A DNA stretch of 27,492 nucleotides from Patescibacteria group bacterium UBA2100 (GCA_002331185.1 DCYW01000018.1:16231-43722), one strand, 5' to 3'; counted from the first letter of the stretch, positions 16,072-24,025 are shown. The notes: a model not told the origin generated them from the sequence alone. Numbers and translations: made by a program.

Positions 16072-16917
16072 ATGGCTACATTAATTACAAAGATGAACGG
16101 CGAGCAAGAGCCGTTTAATCCAGAGAAACTAGACCGATCGCTTGCACGTGCTGGAGCCTCAGCAGACATACGAAAAAGAATTGTTCAACATACAGTAGAG
16201 ACAATTCATGATGGAATAACGACACAGAAAATTTACCAACACGCATTTGATTTACTGCGTACAGAAGAAAGAAAACCTGTTGCTGCTCGTTACTCAGTCA
16301 AACGCGCGGTACTTGATTTAGGCCCTTCTGGATTTCCATTCGAACAATTTGTAGCTGCAATCTTTGAATCGATGGGATATACAGATGTACAAACAGGAGT
16401 TGCTGCACAAGGCAAGTGCGCACCGCACGAAGTTGATGTTATGGCTAAGCACCAAGGAAAACATATCGCTGCTGAAGTAAAATTCCACAATAGCCTTGGT
16501 ACCAAAACAGATCTAAAAGTTGCACTGTATGTAAAAGCTCGATTTGATGATTTAACAAAAAAGGGAAATGCGGTTGACGAAGGCTGGCTCATTACAAACA
16601 CTCGATTTACTCGAAACGCAGCACGATTTGGAAGTTGCAGCGGAATGAGTTTATTAGGCTGGGATTATCCACGCGGTCGCGGACTTGAAGTTCTTATCGA
16701 CCAAGCAGGAGTTCATCCAATTACAGCACTGACGTCTCTGACGCAAGGTGAAAAACGAGTATTGCTTGATGCCAATATCGTATTGTGTCGCCAAATGCCT
16801 CATACTGATGAAGATATGCTCTACTATGGTATACCGAAAGAAAAACACGAACTTATTCGCGAAGAGACAGTTAAACTTTGCACTATTCCAAAAGTTACAC
16901 CCATGACAGCACGGTAA
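16072..16917 (+). CDS. ATP-cone / PD-(D/E)XK restriction-endonuclease-like fusion
   Basis: A 281-residue protein. Residues 2-90 form an ATP-cone domain, the nucleotide-sensing module of ribonucleotide reductases and NrdR (ITKMNGEQEPFNPEKLDRSL ... EERKPVAARYSVKRAV). Residues about 95-190 are a Mrr/RecB-like nuclease fold with FEQFVAAIFESMGY, HEVDV (D122) and AEVKFH (E135, K137), i.e. a complete D-(D/E)-x-K active site. The C-terminus (LTSLTQGEKRVLLDANIVLC) looks like a helix-hairpin-helix. Such fusions are known as 'ATP-cone restriction endonuclease' proteins, function untested as far as I know; a DNA-repair or nucleotide-gated nuclease role is inference. TATAAT (16058-16063) lies 8 nt before the ATG, implying a leaderless mRNA. 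First gene of a compact run to 19050. Confidence 0.88.
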   Translation: MATLITKMNGEQEPFNPEKLDRSLARAGASADIRKRIVQHTVETIHDGITTQKIYQHAFDLLRTEERKPVAARYSVKRAVLDLGPSGFPFEQFVAAIFESMGYTDVQTGVAAQGKCAPHEVDVMAKHQGKHIAAEVKFHNSLGTKTDLKVALYVKARFDDLTKKGNAVDEGWLITNTRFTRNAARFGSCSGMSLLGWDYPRGRGLEVLIDQAGVHPITALTSLTQGEKRVLLDANIVLCRQMPHTDEDMLYYGIPKEKHELIREETVKLCTIPKVTPMTAR

Positions 16918-16931
16918 TTAATCGTTACAAT
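16903..16931 (+). promoter_or_regulatory. Leaderless promoter inside the 16072-19050 run
   Basis: ATGACA (16903-16908, within the end of the nuclease gene), 17-nt spacer, TACAAT (16926-16931). The start codon is at 16940, so transcription would begin about 2 nt before it. Confidence 0.6.
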
Positions 16932-16939
16932 ACACATGT

Positions 16940-17452
16940 ATGATAAAAATAATTGGAAGCTTCGCAGTAGGATTTATTGTTGGACTTATTATAATTTTAG
17001 GATGGAATGCATATACTGATGCCCGTCTAGCACAAGTAGTGGGACAAACAACGATACCAGACTCAATCCCTCTAGACACAAATACCCCAAACAATGATCC
17101 AATAACAACCGAAGAAATAACCGTGGCTACACCCTCAATAGATATAACAGTAAACGATCAAGCTGCCGGGAGTGCAGTACTAGTTACGTCAGTGACACTT
17201 TCAACAGATGGATGGATTGTTGTACACGAAGAAAGAAATGGACTTATTGGAAATGCGCTTGGTGCTAAGCGAAGAAATGCTGGCACGTATCAAAATACTA
17301 TTATTCCACTGTTACGTGACACTCAAGAAAATACTCGTTACTGGATTGTGCTTTATAATGATGACGGTGACAGACAATTTAATCTTTCGACAGATTTCCC
17401 GCTTAAAAATACTGAAAATGAACCGATTATTAGTTCATTTTGGACACAATAA
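16940..17452 (+). CDS. Membrane-anchored DUF7282-like protein
   Basis: A 170-residue protein. One N-terminal TM (about 4-23) anchors it, followed by a Thr/Pro/Asn-rich linker (about 35-66) and one soluble domain of about 100 residues. In that domain VNDQAAGSAVLVTSVTLSTD, GWIVVHEERNGLIGNALGAK and RYWIVLYNDDGD form the pattern of DUF7282, which I know mostly from archaeal and CPR surface proteins. The domain faces outside the membrane. No enzymatic motif. Function unknown; adhesion or envelope association is only a guess. It has its own near-consensus promoter and is followed after 2 nt by mgtC. Confidence 0.72.
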   Translation: MIKIIGSFAVGFIVGLIIILGWNAYTDARLAQVVGQTTIPDSIPLDTNTPNNDPITTEEITVATPSIDITVNDQAAGSAVLVTSVTLSTDGWIVVHEERNGLIGNALGAKRRNAGTYQNTIIPLLRDTQENTRYWIVLYNDDGDRQFNLSTDFPLKNTENEPIISSFWTQ

Positions 17453-17454
17453 AT

Positions 17455-17952
17455 ATGTTCTTCGAATTTGACCCAACTCTTTTTACTATCTTTTTTCAAC
17501 TCACTCTTGCAGCGCTTCTTGGGTTACTTCTTGGTGCGGAGCGATCTATCGCAGGAAAAAGTGCTGGAATGCGAACGTTTGCACTTGTATCGCTCGGTGC
17601 CTGCTTGTTTACTGTTATTTCAATTCTGATAACAACAGAATACTTCGGTAAAGTAAACTTTGATCCAATGCGTGTTCCTGCCGCCATTATTACTGGCATT
17701 GGATTTATTGGTGCAGGTCTTATTATGTTTCGTCAAAACCTTATGCGTGGACTGACAACAGGTGCTGGTATGTGGATTGCAGCTGGAGTAGGTATGGGAG
17801 TCGGCTTTGGTTTGTATGCTATCGCAGCATATACAACAGCTCTAACACTCTTTATATTCACTGCAGTTTGGTTTATTGAAGCAAAACTTAAAGTACATTT
17901 TGGTCGTCACAATGTAGAACCTATACGTGACAAAGAGGAGACTTGGGAATAA
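17455..17952 (+). CDS. MgtC/SapB-family membrane protein
   Basis: A 165-residue integral membrane protein. The family signature is clear: LLGLLLGAERSIAGKSAGMR, TFALVSLGACLF, AAIITGIGFIGAGLIM and GLTTGAGMWIAAGVGMGVG, spread over four to five TM helices. It lacks the C-terminal cytoplasmic ACT-like domain of Salmonella MgtC, being the short SapB-like form. Family roles include virulence at low magnesium and inhibition of F-type ATPase, but the biochemical role here is unknown. An upstream TTG (17440) would extend it by five residues; ATG at 17455, 2 nt after the preceding stop, is preferred. Confidence 0.93.
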   Translation: MFFEFDPTLFTIFFQLTLAALLGLLLGAERSIAGKSAGMRTFALVSLGACLFTVISILITTEYFGKVNFDPMRVPAAIITGIGFIGAGLIMFRQNLMRGLTTGAGMWIAAGVGMGVGFGLYAIAAYTTALTLFIFTAVWFIEAKLKVHFGRHNVEPIRDKEETWE

Positions 17953-17957
17953 AAGGT

Positions 17958-18779
17958 ATGTCTTCTTTTTATAAGCCGCATCGAAAAACAGACTGGAATT
18001 ACGGAGGTCCACGATGGAGATTATCTCGCTCAAAAATAGATCTTTTCGTATCGTGTCCTCGTTGTTTTTATATAGATAACAAATTAGGAACCGCGCGTCC
18101 TCCTGGCTTTCCATTTAACCTTAACTCAGCAGTTGATGCTCTGTTTAAGGTTGAGTTTGATTTGCATCGTACGGCACAAACACCACATCCAATTATGCAA
18201 GAATACAACATTGATGCCGTACCATTTCAACATGCTGAAATGGACGAGTGGCGCGAAAACTTTAAGGGTGTTGCGATACAACATGCGCCAACAGGCTTTA
18301 CGGTTTCAGGAGCTGTAGACGATGTATGGGTGAATAAAGAAGGTGAGTTATTCGTTGTCGATTACAAATCGACAAGTAAAGACGAGCGTATAGATGCGCT
18401 TGACCAAGACTGGCACGACGGATACAAACGACAAATGGAAATATATCAGTGGTTGCTTCGACAGAAAGGCTTTACTGTTTCTAACACTGGCTACTTTGTG
18501 TACGCGAACGCACGAAAAAACAAAGAGATGTTTGATAATCGTCTCGATTTTGAAACAACACTCATTAGCTATGACGGAAATGATAATTGGATCGAACAAA
18601 CGCTCGTCAACATAAAGCGCTGTCTCGACGACCCACGAATCCCCAAAGCAGCACCTGAATGCGATTATTGTACATATCGTGAAGCAGTAGGGAACGTGGT
18701 GCAAAAGAACAAAGAAGAACGCGCAGAAAAAACACAAACACAAAAGCAATCACCGAAAAACAATGATACACTTTTTTAG
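17958..18779 (+). CDS. Cas4/RecB-like PD-(D/E)XK nuclease with putative Fe-S cysteines
   Basis: A 273-residue nuclease-family protein (PF12705/Cas4-like). N-terminal WRLSRSKIDLFVSCPRCFYI carries C33 and C36; the active site is D121/D122 in GAVDDVW and D135-x-K137 in VVDYKST; QMEIYQWLL is the downstream helix motif; the C-terminal ECDYC adds C235 and C238. The pair of CxxC motifs flanking the nuclease core is the arrangement that binds a 4Fe-4S cluster in Cas4/AddB-type enzymes (inferred here). The tail is Lys/Gln-rich and disordered. No cas genes or CRISPR array are nearby, so a repair or DNA-processing role is more likely than adaptation. Start ATG 17958; an upstream TTG (17943), directly behind GAGGAG and overlapping mgtC, is an alternative. 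Confidence 0.87.
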   Translation: MSSFYKPHRKTDWNYGGPRWRLSRSKIDLFVSCPRCFYIDNKLGTARPPGFPFNLNSAVDALFKVEFDLHRTAQTPHPIMQEYNIDAVPFQHAEMDEWRENFKGVAIQHAPTGFTVSGAVDDVWVNKEGELFVVDYKSTSKDERIDALDQDWHDGYKRQMEIYQWLLRQKGFTVSNTGYFVYANARKNKEMFDNRLDFETTLISYDGNDNWIEQTLVNIKRCLDDPRIPKAAPECDYCTYREAVGNVVQKNKEERAEKTQTQKQSPKNNDTLF

Positions 18780-18780
18780 T

Positions 18781-19050
18781 ATGAATACGGGTACTGTATT
18801 TGCAGAACGAGTAAGAGATATAGTGAGAACCATACCAAAGGGAGAAACTAGGACCTATAAAGAAGTAGCGACCGCAGCTGGTTCACCACGCGCTGCACGC
18901 GCTGTCGGTACTCTTATGCGAAATAACTATCTAGAGGATGTGCCGTGTCATCGGGTTATTCGTTCAGACGGTCGTTTGGGTGGCTACAACCGCGGTGGGA
19001 TTGAAAAAAAGAAAGAACTTCTTACTCTCGAAGGATTTTATACAAACTAA
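18781..19050 (+). CDS. Minimal O6-alkylguanine-DNA alkyltransferase domain
   Basis: An 89-residue protein consisting only of the DNA-binding/active-site domain of methylated-DNA-cysteine methyltransferases. GETRTYKEVATAAGSPRAAR is the helix-turn-helix, RNNYLEDVPCHRVI holds the acceptor Cys56 in PCHRV, then GGYNRGG. Alkyltransferase-like proteins replace this Cys with Trp, so having Cys suggests real alkyl transfer, although the N-terminal domain of Ada/Ogt is absent. Start is ATG 18781, 1 nt after the previous stop. An ATG at 18763 would overlap the nuclease gene and add six residues. Fits the nuclease-rich neighbourhood as a DNA repair gene. Confidence 0.9.
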   Translation: MNTGTVFAERVRDIVRTIPKGETRTYKEVATAAGSPRAARAVGTLMRNNYLEDVPCHRVIRSDGRLGGYNRGGIEKKKELLTLEGFYTN

Positions 19051-19117
19051 ACACCTGAGTCGCAATTTCAAGCTCCACATGTGCTATGCCGACTCCTATC
19101 GTATCTGTAGATATTCG

Positions 19118-19145
19118 AAACTATATCAGTTACCTGATATAGTTT
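19118..19145. repeat. 12-bp hairpin in the convergent intergenic region
   Basis: AAACTATATCAG (19118-19129) and CTGATATAGTTT (19134-19145), loop TTAC, perfect. It lies 68 nt after the methyltransferase stop. A T-run starts only 5 nt further on, so it may serve as a poor terminator. Confidence 0.6.
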
Positions 19146-19150
19146 GGGGA

Positions 19151-19174
19151 TTTTTAGCGATTAATCGCTAAAAA
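19151..19174. repeat. Perfect 24-nt palindrome
   Basis: The half-site TTTTTAGCGATT is followed directly by its exact reverse complement, with no spacer. The T-tract is on the left and the A-tract on the right, the reverse of an intrinsic terminator, so a protein-binding dyad or cruciform is more likely. Otherwise 19051-19307 (257 nt) holds no ORF or promoter that I can support. Confidence 0.65.
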
Positions 19175-19235
19175 CTGCAATATGCTACTAGATACTTGAT
19201 ATATAGTTACTACTTAAGGAACTGGTACACAGCAA

Positions 19236-19263
19236 TGAATGGCTCAATTTGGTGAGGCATTCA
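19236..19263. repeat. Imperfect hairpin downstream of the M16 gene
   Basis: TGAATG-g-CTCA pairs with TGAG-g-CATTCA around loop ATTTGG (one G-G mismatch). It lies about 45 nt beyond the stop of the minus-strand M16 peptidase gene. No U-tract. Confidence 0.45.
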
Positions 19264-19307
19264 CATGTTCTGCCCTGTAACCACGACATTTGCCGCTGTT
19301 TTTATCT

Positions 19308-20579
19308 CTACACTTTTAAAAGCTTCAAAAACGCTTTTTCGTCTGTGTGCGGACCAATAATTGTAAGGTTGAGGTTCTCTGTTTTAAACAATTCAGTAGC
19401 AACTTCTTTTAACTGATTCGCAGTAACCTTATCTATTTCTTTATTGAAAGCATCGAGGCCAGTTTTCTTGCCACGAACAAGTGCTGTGTAGCCAATAAAC
19501 TGCGCTTGCGCATCTGTCGTATCAAGAGAAAGCGCAAGTGTGCCCTTTACGTACTCTTTTCCTTTCTGTAACTCTTGCGGTGTAACGACCTTCGTGGTCA
19601 TTTTCTTCAATTCTTTCAAAATCATTTTGACGGCGTCCTTTGTGCTTACATTGGCAACACCTGCTCTCATATAGAAACTTCCCACATCATTGTAGACATC
19701 ATTTTCTGCTCGAACATAGTACGCAAGTCCTCGCCGTTCACGAACTTCCGTAAAGAGACGACTCGACATGCCGCCGCCCAAGATAGCAGCAAGTACTTCG
19801 ACGACTGCTTCATTCTTGTGGTCAAAAGGATACGAAAGTACGGACAACACAATGTGCGTCTGGTCTGTTTTCTTCTTTTTTATATTCACTCGTGGTTCTT
19901 GCTGTTCTATCTCATACGGAACACATTCTGGAGTCTCGCCGAGACGCATATCCTTAAATAGTTTCTCTGCTTCTTTAAGAACTTCTTTTTTTGAAAAAGA
20001 ACCCGCAACGCACAATGCCGAATTTTTAGCTACATAGTTTCGGTTGAAATATTTAGTAAACTGTTTTCTTGTGAATGAAAGAATGTTCTTCTTTGGACCA
20101 AGGATAGTTCTTCCAAGTGGGTGGTTCGAACCAAATAACGTAATGTCAGCATCGTCTAAGACTGAGCGCATTGGCATGTCTTCGTACATATTAATTTCTT
20201 CCACAACTGCACCGCGCTCTCGTTTTATTTCAGCTGGCGGCAATGTAGGGTTCAGAAAAATATCTGAAATAACGTTCAGGGCAGTACTAATGTGCTTCTT
20301 ATCTACTTTTGCATAATACGCAGTATGGTCTTTTGAGGTAAATGCATTCATTTGTCCACCAACTGAGTCTATTTCTTCTGCTATTATTCGAGCATTCTTT
20401 CTGTTCTTCGTGCCTTTAAAGAGCATGTGTTCAAGGAAGTGAGCCATGCCGTTTTCTTCTTTTGTCTCATACCGTGAGCCAGTTCCTGTCATAACCATCA
20501 CCGTTACGGATTCTGAACCTGTCGAAGGAGCAAGCAATACCCGCATCCCGTTTTTTAGTGTGTGTGTTTCAAATTTCAT
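19308..20579 (-). CDS. M16 family zinc peptidase (insulinase/processing-peptidase-like)
   Basis: A 423-residue metalloprotease of the single-chain bacterial PqqL/YmxG type. The inverted zinc motif HFLEH is at residues 47-51, with the third ligand in VVEEINMYED (E127/E128). The second, inactive half carries the Arg-Tyr substrate element RRGLAYYVRAE. There is no signal peptide with this start, so it is probably cytoplasmic. An in-frame ATG at 20694 would add 39 residues, but those overlap the divergent gene and its promoter and do not resemble the family. The chosen start (MKFETHTLKNGMRVLL) matches the usual beginning and sits 9 nt behind a -10. Substrate unknown. Confidence 0.94.
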   Translation of the reverse strand: MKFETHTLKNGMRVLLAPSTGSESVTVMVMTGTGSRYETKEENGMAHFLEHMLFKGTKNRKNARIIAEEIDSVGGQMNAFTSKDHTAYYAKVDKKHISTALNVISDIFLNPTLPPAEIKRERGAVVEEINMYEDMPMRSVLDDADITLFGSNHPLGRTILGPKKNILSFTRKQFTKYFNRNYVAKNSALCVAGSFSKKEVLKEAEKLFKDMRLGETPECVPYEIEQQEPRVNIKKKKTDQTHIVLSVLSYPFDHKNEAVVEVLAAILGGGMSSRLFTEVRERRGLAYYVRAENDVYNDVGSFYMRAGVANVSTKDAVKMILKELKKMTTKVVTPQELQKGKEYVKGTLALSLDTTDAQAQFIGYTALVRGKKTGLDAFNKEIDKVTANQLKEVATELFKTENLNLTIIGPHTDEKAFLKLLKV

Positions 20580-20588
20580 AGTCTGCAT

Positions 20589-20628
20589 AGCATACATCTT
20601 TTGCTCACATTCACAAAAGTGGTATGCT
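20589..20628. promoter_or_regulatory. Overlapping symmetric divergent promoters
   Basis: Plus strand: TTGCTC (20601-20606), 16-nt spacer, TATGCT (20623-20628). Minus strand: TTGTGA (20611-20616), 16-nt spacer, TATGCT (20589-20594). The outer arms are an imperfect inverted repeat (13 of 15 positions over AGCATAC...TTTTG). Each -10 lies 6-9 nt from its start codon, so both transcripts should be leaderless. Confidence 0.65.
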
Positions 20629-20634
20629 AGAACA

Positions 20635-20859
20635 ATGTTATTTTGGGGATTAACGCTAGGAATTATAGGTAAAGTTTTATTGGGTGCAACGGTCATTATG
20701 GTACACAGTAAAATTACGCATGAAAAGCGAATCGATGGGCTTGTCCTTATGGAAATGAAACGAGAAAAAAGAATTGCTCTTATGGGAATTGTGCTTATGA
20801 TTATTGGGTATGTTCTCGAGCTTGTATCCTATGACCTCCTTGGATTTATATCATTCTAG
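20635..20859 (+). CDS. Small two-TM membrane protein
   Basis: A 74-residue protein: TM1 about 3-22 (WGLTLGIIGKVLLGATVIMV), a charged loop (HSKITHEKRIDGLVLMEMKR EKR region, 24-47), TM2 about 48-66 (IALMGIVLMIIGYVLELVSY). A helical hairpin with a charged connecting loop. The frame is open much further upstream, but the M16 gene and its promoter occupy that space and the -10 at 20623-20628 fixes the start at 20635. Followed 24 nt later by alaS, probably in one transcript. No family recognised. Confidence 0.72.
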   Translation: MLFWGLTLGIIGKVLLGATVIMVHSKITHEKRIDGLVLMEMKREKRIALMGIVLMIIGYVLELVSYDLLGFISF

Positions 20860-20883
20860 TGGTACGTTCTTGTAAAGAGTAGT

Positions 20884-22776
20884 ATGAATGCAAATGATAT
20901 TCGAACAAAATATTTAGATTTTTTTGCCGCACGTGGACATGCGATTATTCCGTCTGCTTCTCTAGTTCCAGAAAACGATCCGACAACACTTTTTACCGGT
21001 AGTGGTATGCAACCAATGCTGACCTACTTTCTTGGGGAAACACATCCAAAAGGTACGCGTATTGCCGATTCGCAAAAATGTTTTCGCGCTGAAGACATAG
21101 ACGATATAGGAGACAACCGGCATACAACTTTTTTTGAAATGCTTGGTAACTGGTCACTTGGAGATTATTTCAAAAAAGAACAGATTCCGTGGATTTTTGA
21201 TTTTTTGGTACATGAGATAGGGCTCGATCCTAAAAATCTATACGTCACTGTATTTTGTGGTGATAAAAAGAACAACATTCCAAAAGATGAAGAAACGCCA
21301 ATGCTTTGGCAAAAGGTGTTCGATGACGCTGGAATAGATGCAAAGATAGTAGAAATGGGCTCGCAAGATGACGGCGCGATAAAAGGAATGCGGGGCGGCC
21401 GCATCTTCTATTATGATGCGAAAGAAAACTGGTGGAGTCGTGCGGGAGTACCCGACAATATGCCTACTGGTGAGCCCGGAGGACCAGATTCTGAGATGTT
21501 TTATGATTTTGGCACTGAACATGACATGCGTTTGGGGGAACACTGCCACCCAGCTTGCGACTGTGGCAGATTCATGGAGATTGGAAACTCTGTGTTTATG
21601 CAGTATGTCAAAAAAGACGAAGGCGTTTTTGAGGAGCTTGAACATAAAAACATAGACTTTGGTGGTGGCTTGGAACGTATAGTAGCCGCGGCACAAAACA
21701 TGCCCGATGTATTTCTCGCAGTAAGCTCACTTACGGATATCGTTCGTCACTTAGAAAATGCAAGTGGGAAAAAATACGAAGATGATTTAAAAAGTTTCCG
21801 TATTATTGCTGATCATATTCGTGGTGCGCTATTCATGATAGGAGACGGTGTGCGGCCAGCTAATACAGAACAAGGGTACTTTGCTCGTCGCCTTATTCGT
21901 CGCAGTGTTCAGTATGCTGATGCGCTAGGTATTGCCGAAGGAACATTAGTTGATGCTGTGAGTATTGTTACAAAGTCTTATGAGGAACACTATCCAGAAT
22001 TAAAGGAACAAGAAGCAGAAATAAAAGAACTGTTTGCCGCTGAAGAAACTAAATTTAGAAAGACACTCACAAAAGGTATGCGCGAGTTCGAAAAACGTGC
22101 TGAAACTGGCATTATAACTGGCGAACAAGCCTTTCTTCTTTTTACTACGTATGGATTTCCAATTGAATTAACACAAGAACTCGCAGAGCAAAAAGGTATC
22201 GCTGTAGATAAAGAAGCATTCACTAATTTCATGAAGGAACATCAAGCGAAAAGCCGCTCAGGTGCTGAACAAAAATTTAAAGGAGGTCTTGCCGACCACT
22301 CAGAAGCAACAACAATGCTTCATACCACACACCACATTTTACTTCGAGCATTACAAATTGTGCTTGGAGATCACGTGAAGCAACGAGGAAGTAACATAAC
22401 AAGCGAGAGACTTCGTATTGATTTCTCTCATGATGAAAAAATGACTGACGAACAAAAAAGTGAAGTCGAAAGAATAGTAAATGAACAGATTCAGTCTGCC
22501 GTTCCTGTAATCAAAACCATACTACCAAAAGAAGAAGCTGAACGGCTTGGAGCACAAAAAGAATTTGGTCAAAAGTATCCAGACATGGTTAATGTGTATT
22601 CTGTTGGACCTCAAGATGCAGTTGAAGGAAATCCTAAAATCGAACAAGCCTATTCATTGGAGTTTTGTGGTGGGCCGCACGTCACTAACACAAGTACTAT
22701 AAAAGGAACATTTCGTATCAAAAAAGAACAAGCGTCCTCAGCAGGAGTTCGTCGCATCAAAGGAGTACTTGAATAA
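20884..22776 (+). CDS. alaS: Alanyl-tRNA synthetase, short form without C-Ala domain
   Basis: A 630-residue class II synthetase. The catalytic domain starts IRTKYLDFFAARGHAIIPSA and holds FTGSGMQPMLTYFLG, SQKCFRAEDIDDIGDNRHTT and FEMLGNWSLGDYFKKE. The tRNA-recognition helical domain includes IADHIRGALFMIGDGVRPAN and GYFARRLIRRS. The editing domain keeps all four zinc-site residues: H480 and H484 in HTTHH, C595 and H599 in CGGPH. The protein stops right after the editing domain (SSAGVRRIKGVLE). The C-terminal coiled-coil/DHHA1 (C-Ala) part of the usual roughly 875-residue enzyme is absent, with a clean TAA and only 54 nt before the next gene. An 'ACDCGR' insertion lies in the catalytic domain. 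Confidence 0.97.
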   Translation: MNANDIRTKYLDFFAARGHAIIPSASLVPENDPTTLFTGSGMQPMLTYFLGETHPKGTRIADSQKCFRAEDIDDIGDNRHTTFFEMLGNWSLGDYFKKEQIPWIFDFLVHEIGLDPKNLYVTVFCGDKKNNIPKDEETPMLWQKVFDDAGIDAKIVEMGSQDDGAIKGMRGGRIFYYDAKENWWSRAGVPDNMPTGEPGGPDSEMFYDFGTEHDMRLGEHCHPACDCGRFMEIGNSVFMQYVKKDEGVFEELEHKNIDFGGGLERIVAAAQNMPDVFLAVSSLTDIVRHLENASGKKYEDDLKSFRIIADHIRGALFMIGDGVRPANTEQGYFARRLIRRSVQYADALGIAEGTLVDAVSIVTKSYEEHYPELKEQEAEIKELFAAEETKFRKTLTKGMREFEKRAETGIITGEQAFLLFTTYGFPIELTQELAEQKGIAVDKEAFTNFMKEHQAKSRSGAEQKFKGGLADHSEATTMLHTTHHILLRALQIVLGDHVKQRGSNITSERLRIDFSHDEKMTDEQKSEVERIVNEQIQSAVPVIKTILPKEEAERLGAQKEFGQKYPDMVNVYSVGPQDAVEGNPKIEQAYSLEFCGGPHVTNTSTIKGTFRIKKEQASSAGVRRIKGVLE

Positions 22777-22814
22777 CCTCTACACAGAGTCTACGTGTTG
22801 CTCTGCCAAACCAT

Positions 22815-22823
22815 TGCTATACT
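22815..22823 (+). promoter_or_regulatory. Extended -10 element of the actin-like gene
   Basis: TGC-TATACT with the hexamer at 22818-22823, 7 nt before the ATG at 22831. This argues for start 22831 rather than the upstream in-frame TTG (22795) and implies a leaderless transcript. Confidence 0.6.
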
Positions 22824-22830
22824 AATATGC

Positions 22831-23976
22831 ATGGATGTTCTTTCGTTCTTACAGAAAAAATCATATACGCTTGTTTTTGATATTGGTAGCGCAACCGTTG
22901 GCGTTGCAATAGCCGTGTACTCAAAGGGTACACCTATAAATATTCTGTTTACACATCGTGAGCTAATACAATACAAAGATGCACAAGGTGCTGTTGCATT
23001 AGGAAGCTATCTTGCGCATGCTATTGAAAGAGCGGGGAGCAAAGCTCTCGACGCACTAGGCGCATTGGGAGATCGAGATATTTCGTACTCTCTATATGCC
23101 TTCATCCATGCTCCTTGGGCACACACGCATGCACAACATATTGAAAGGAATCTTCAGAACGAAGTTCCGATTACAAGAGAATTGCTTCAACAATTTATGG
23201 CAAAAAAAATGCCTCGTTTAAAAACACAAGGAAGAACGCAGCTAGAAAGGCATGTGACGAAAATTGCCCTAAACGGATACACTACAGCAGACCCATATGG
23301 TAAGAAGGCTGAAAATATTGCGATAACAGCACTGGAAAGCGACGTTTCGGATATCATTCACAATTCAATATCAGATGCATTCCAAAATACATTCCCGAAC
23401 CATCGTGTCAATCTAGATTCTTTTCTTTTTGTCGCCACTCACTTACGAGAGTTTTTTGAGAACTCAGGTACGTATGCACTGATGGATATCGGTGGTGAAT
23501 ATACTTCTTTAAGTGTTATTCGTGATGATACTATCACGGCAAGTACGTGGGCTGGATTTGGGACCGAATATCTTATACGTTCATTACTTACCGGAGAAAA
23601 AACTGACCGACAGAGTGTTGTGTCAGAACTCGTCATGTATATTGATAATACGTGTACTCCATCTCAGTGTAGAAAAATTGAAACTGCACTTGTAAGTATT
23701 GAGCAAGAATGGATAAAGGCATTCGGTGATGCTTGTGCGAATTTAAGTAAACATTCACGAATACCTACCAAGGTGTACGTTTCGGTCGACAAGCGATATG
23801 GAAAGTGGTTTAAGACAGTTATAGAGAAGATTGATTTTGCAAACTTTACAATTACAGGAAAGCCGCTTGAAGCACAGATCCTGACTCTCGATAGAGCAAA
23901 AAAGTCAATCAAATACAAAGAAGGGGTGAAGCAAGATACTGTGTTGGCTTTAGGGGTTCTGTTTGTGGATAAATAG
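22831..23976 (+). CDS. Actin-fold protein of the PilM/FtsA type
   Basis: A 381-residue cytoplasmic ATPase-fold protein. Phosphate-1 motif VFDIGSATVGVAIA (about 15-28) and phosphate-2 motif LMDIGGEYTSLSVI (D219 within it) define an actin/HSP70-like nucleotide-binding fold; sequence order and size fit PilM/FtsA. True PilM binds the PilN tail at the membrane to anchor type IV pili, but no pilN, pilO or pilQ is here. Instead the next gene is a membrane-anchored baseplate-J-like protein with a cytoplasmic N-terminus, so this protein may be its cytoplasmic partner (inference). A DnaA-box-like 9-mer (23964-23972) overlaps its 3' end. Confidence 0.75.
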   Translation: MDVLSFLQKKSYTLVFDIGSATVGVAIAVYSKGTPINILFTHRELIQYKDAQGAVALGSYLAHAIERAGSKALDALGALGDRDISYSLYAFIHAPWAHTHAQHIERNLQNEVPITRELLQQFMAKKMPRLKTQGRTQLERHVTKIALNGYTTADPYGKKAENIAITALESDVSDIIHNSISDAFQNTFPNHRVNLDSFLFVATHLREFFENSGTYALMDIGGEYTSLSVIRDDTITASTWAGFGTEYLIRSLLTGEKTDRQSVVSELVMYIDNTCTPSQCRKIETALVSIEQEWIKAFGDACANLSKHSRIPTKVYVSVDKRYGKWFKTVIEKIDFANFTITGKPLEAQILTLDRAKKSIKYKEGVKQDTVLALGVLFVDK

Positions 23977-24025
23977 ACACTTTTTGATGACGTGTTTATC
24001 GTTTTTATTGGTATACTAAGCATAT

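Noticed and set aside
17958..18779. CRISPR adaptation gene cas4
   Set aside because: Fold and cysteines are Cas4-like, but there is no array or other cas gene. A RecB-family repair nuclease is the safer call.
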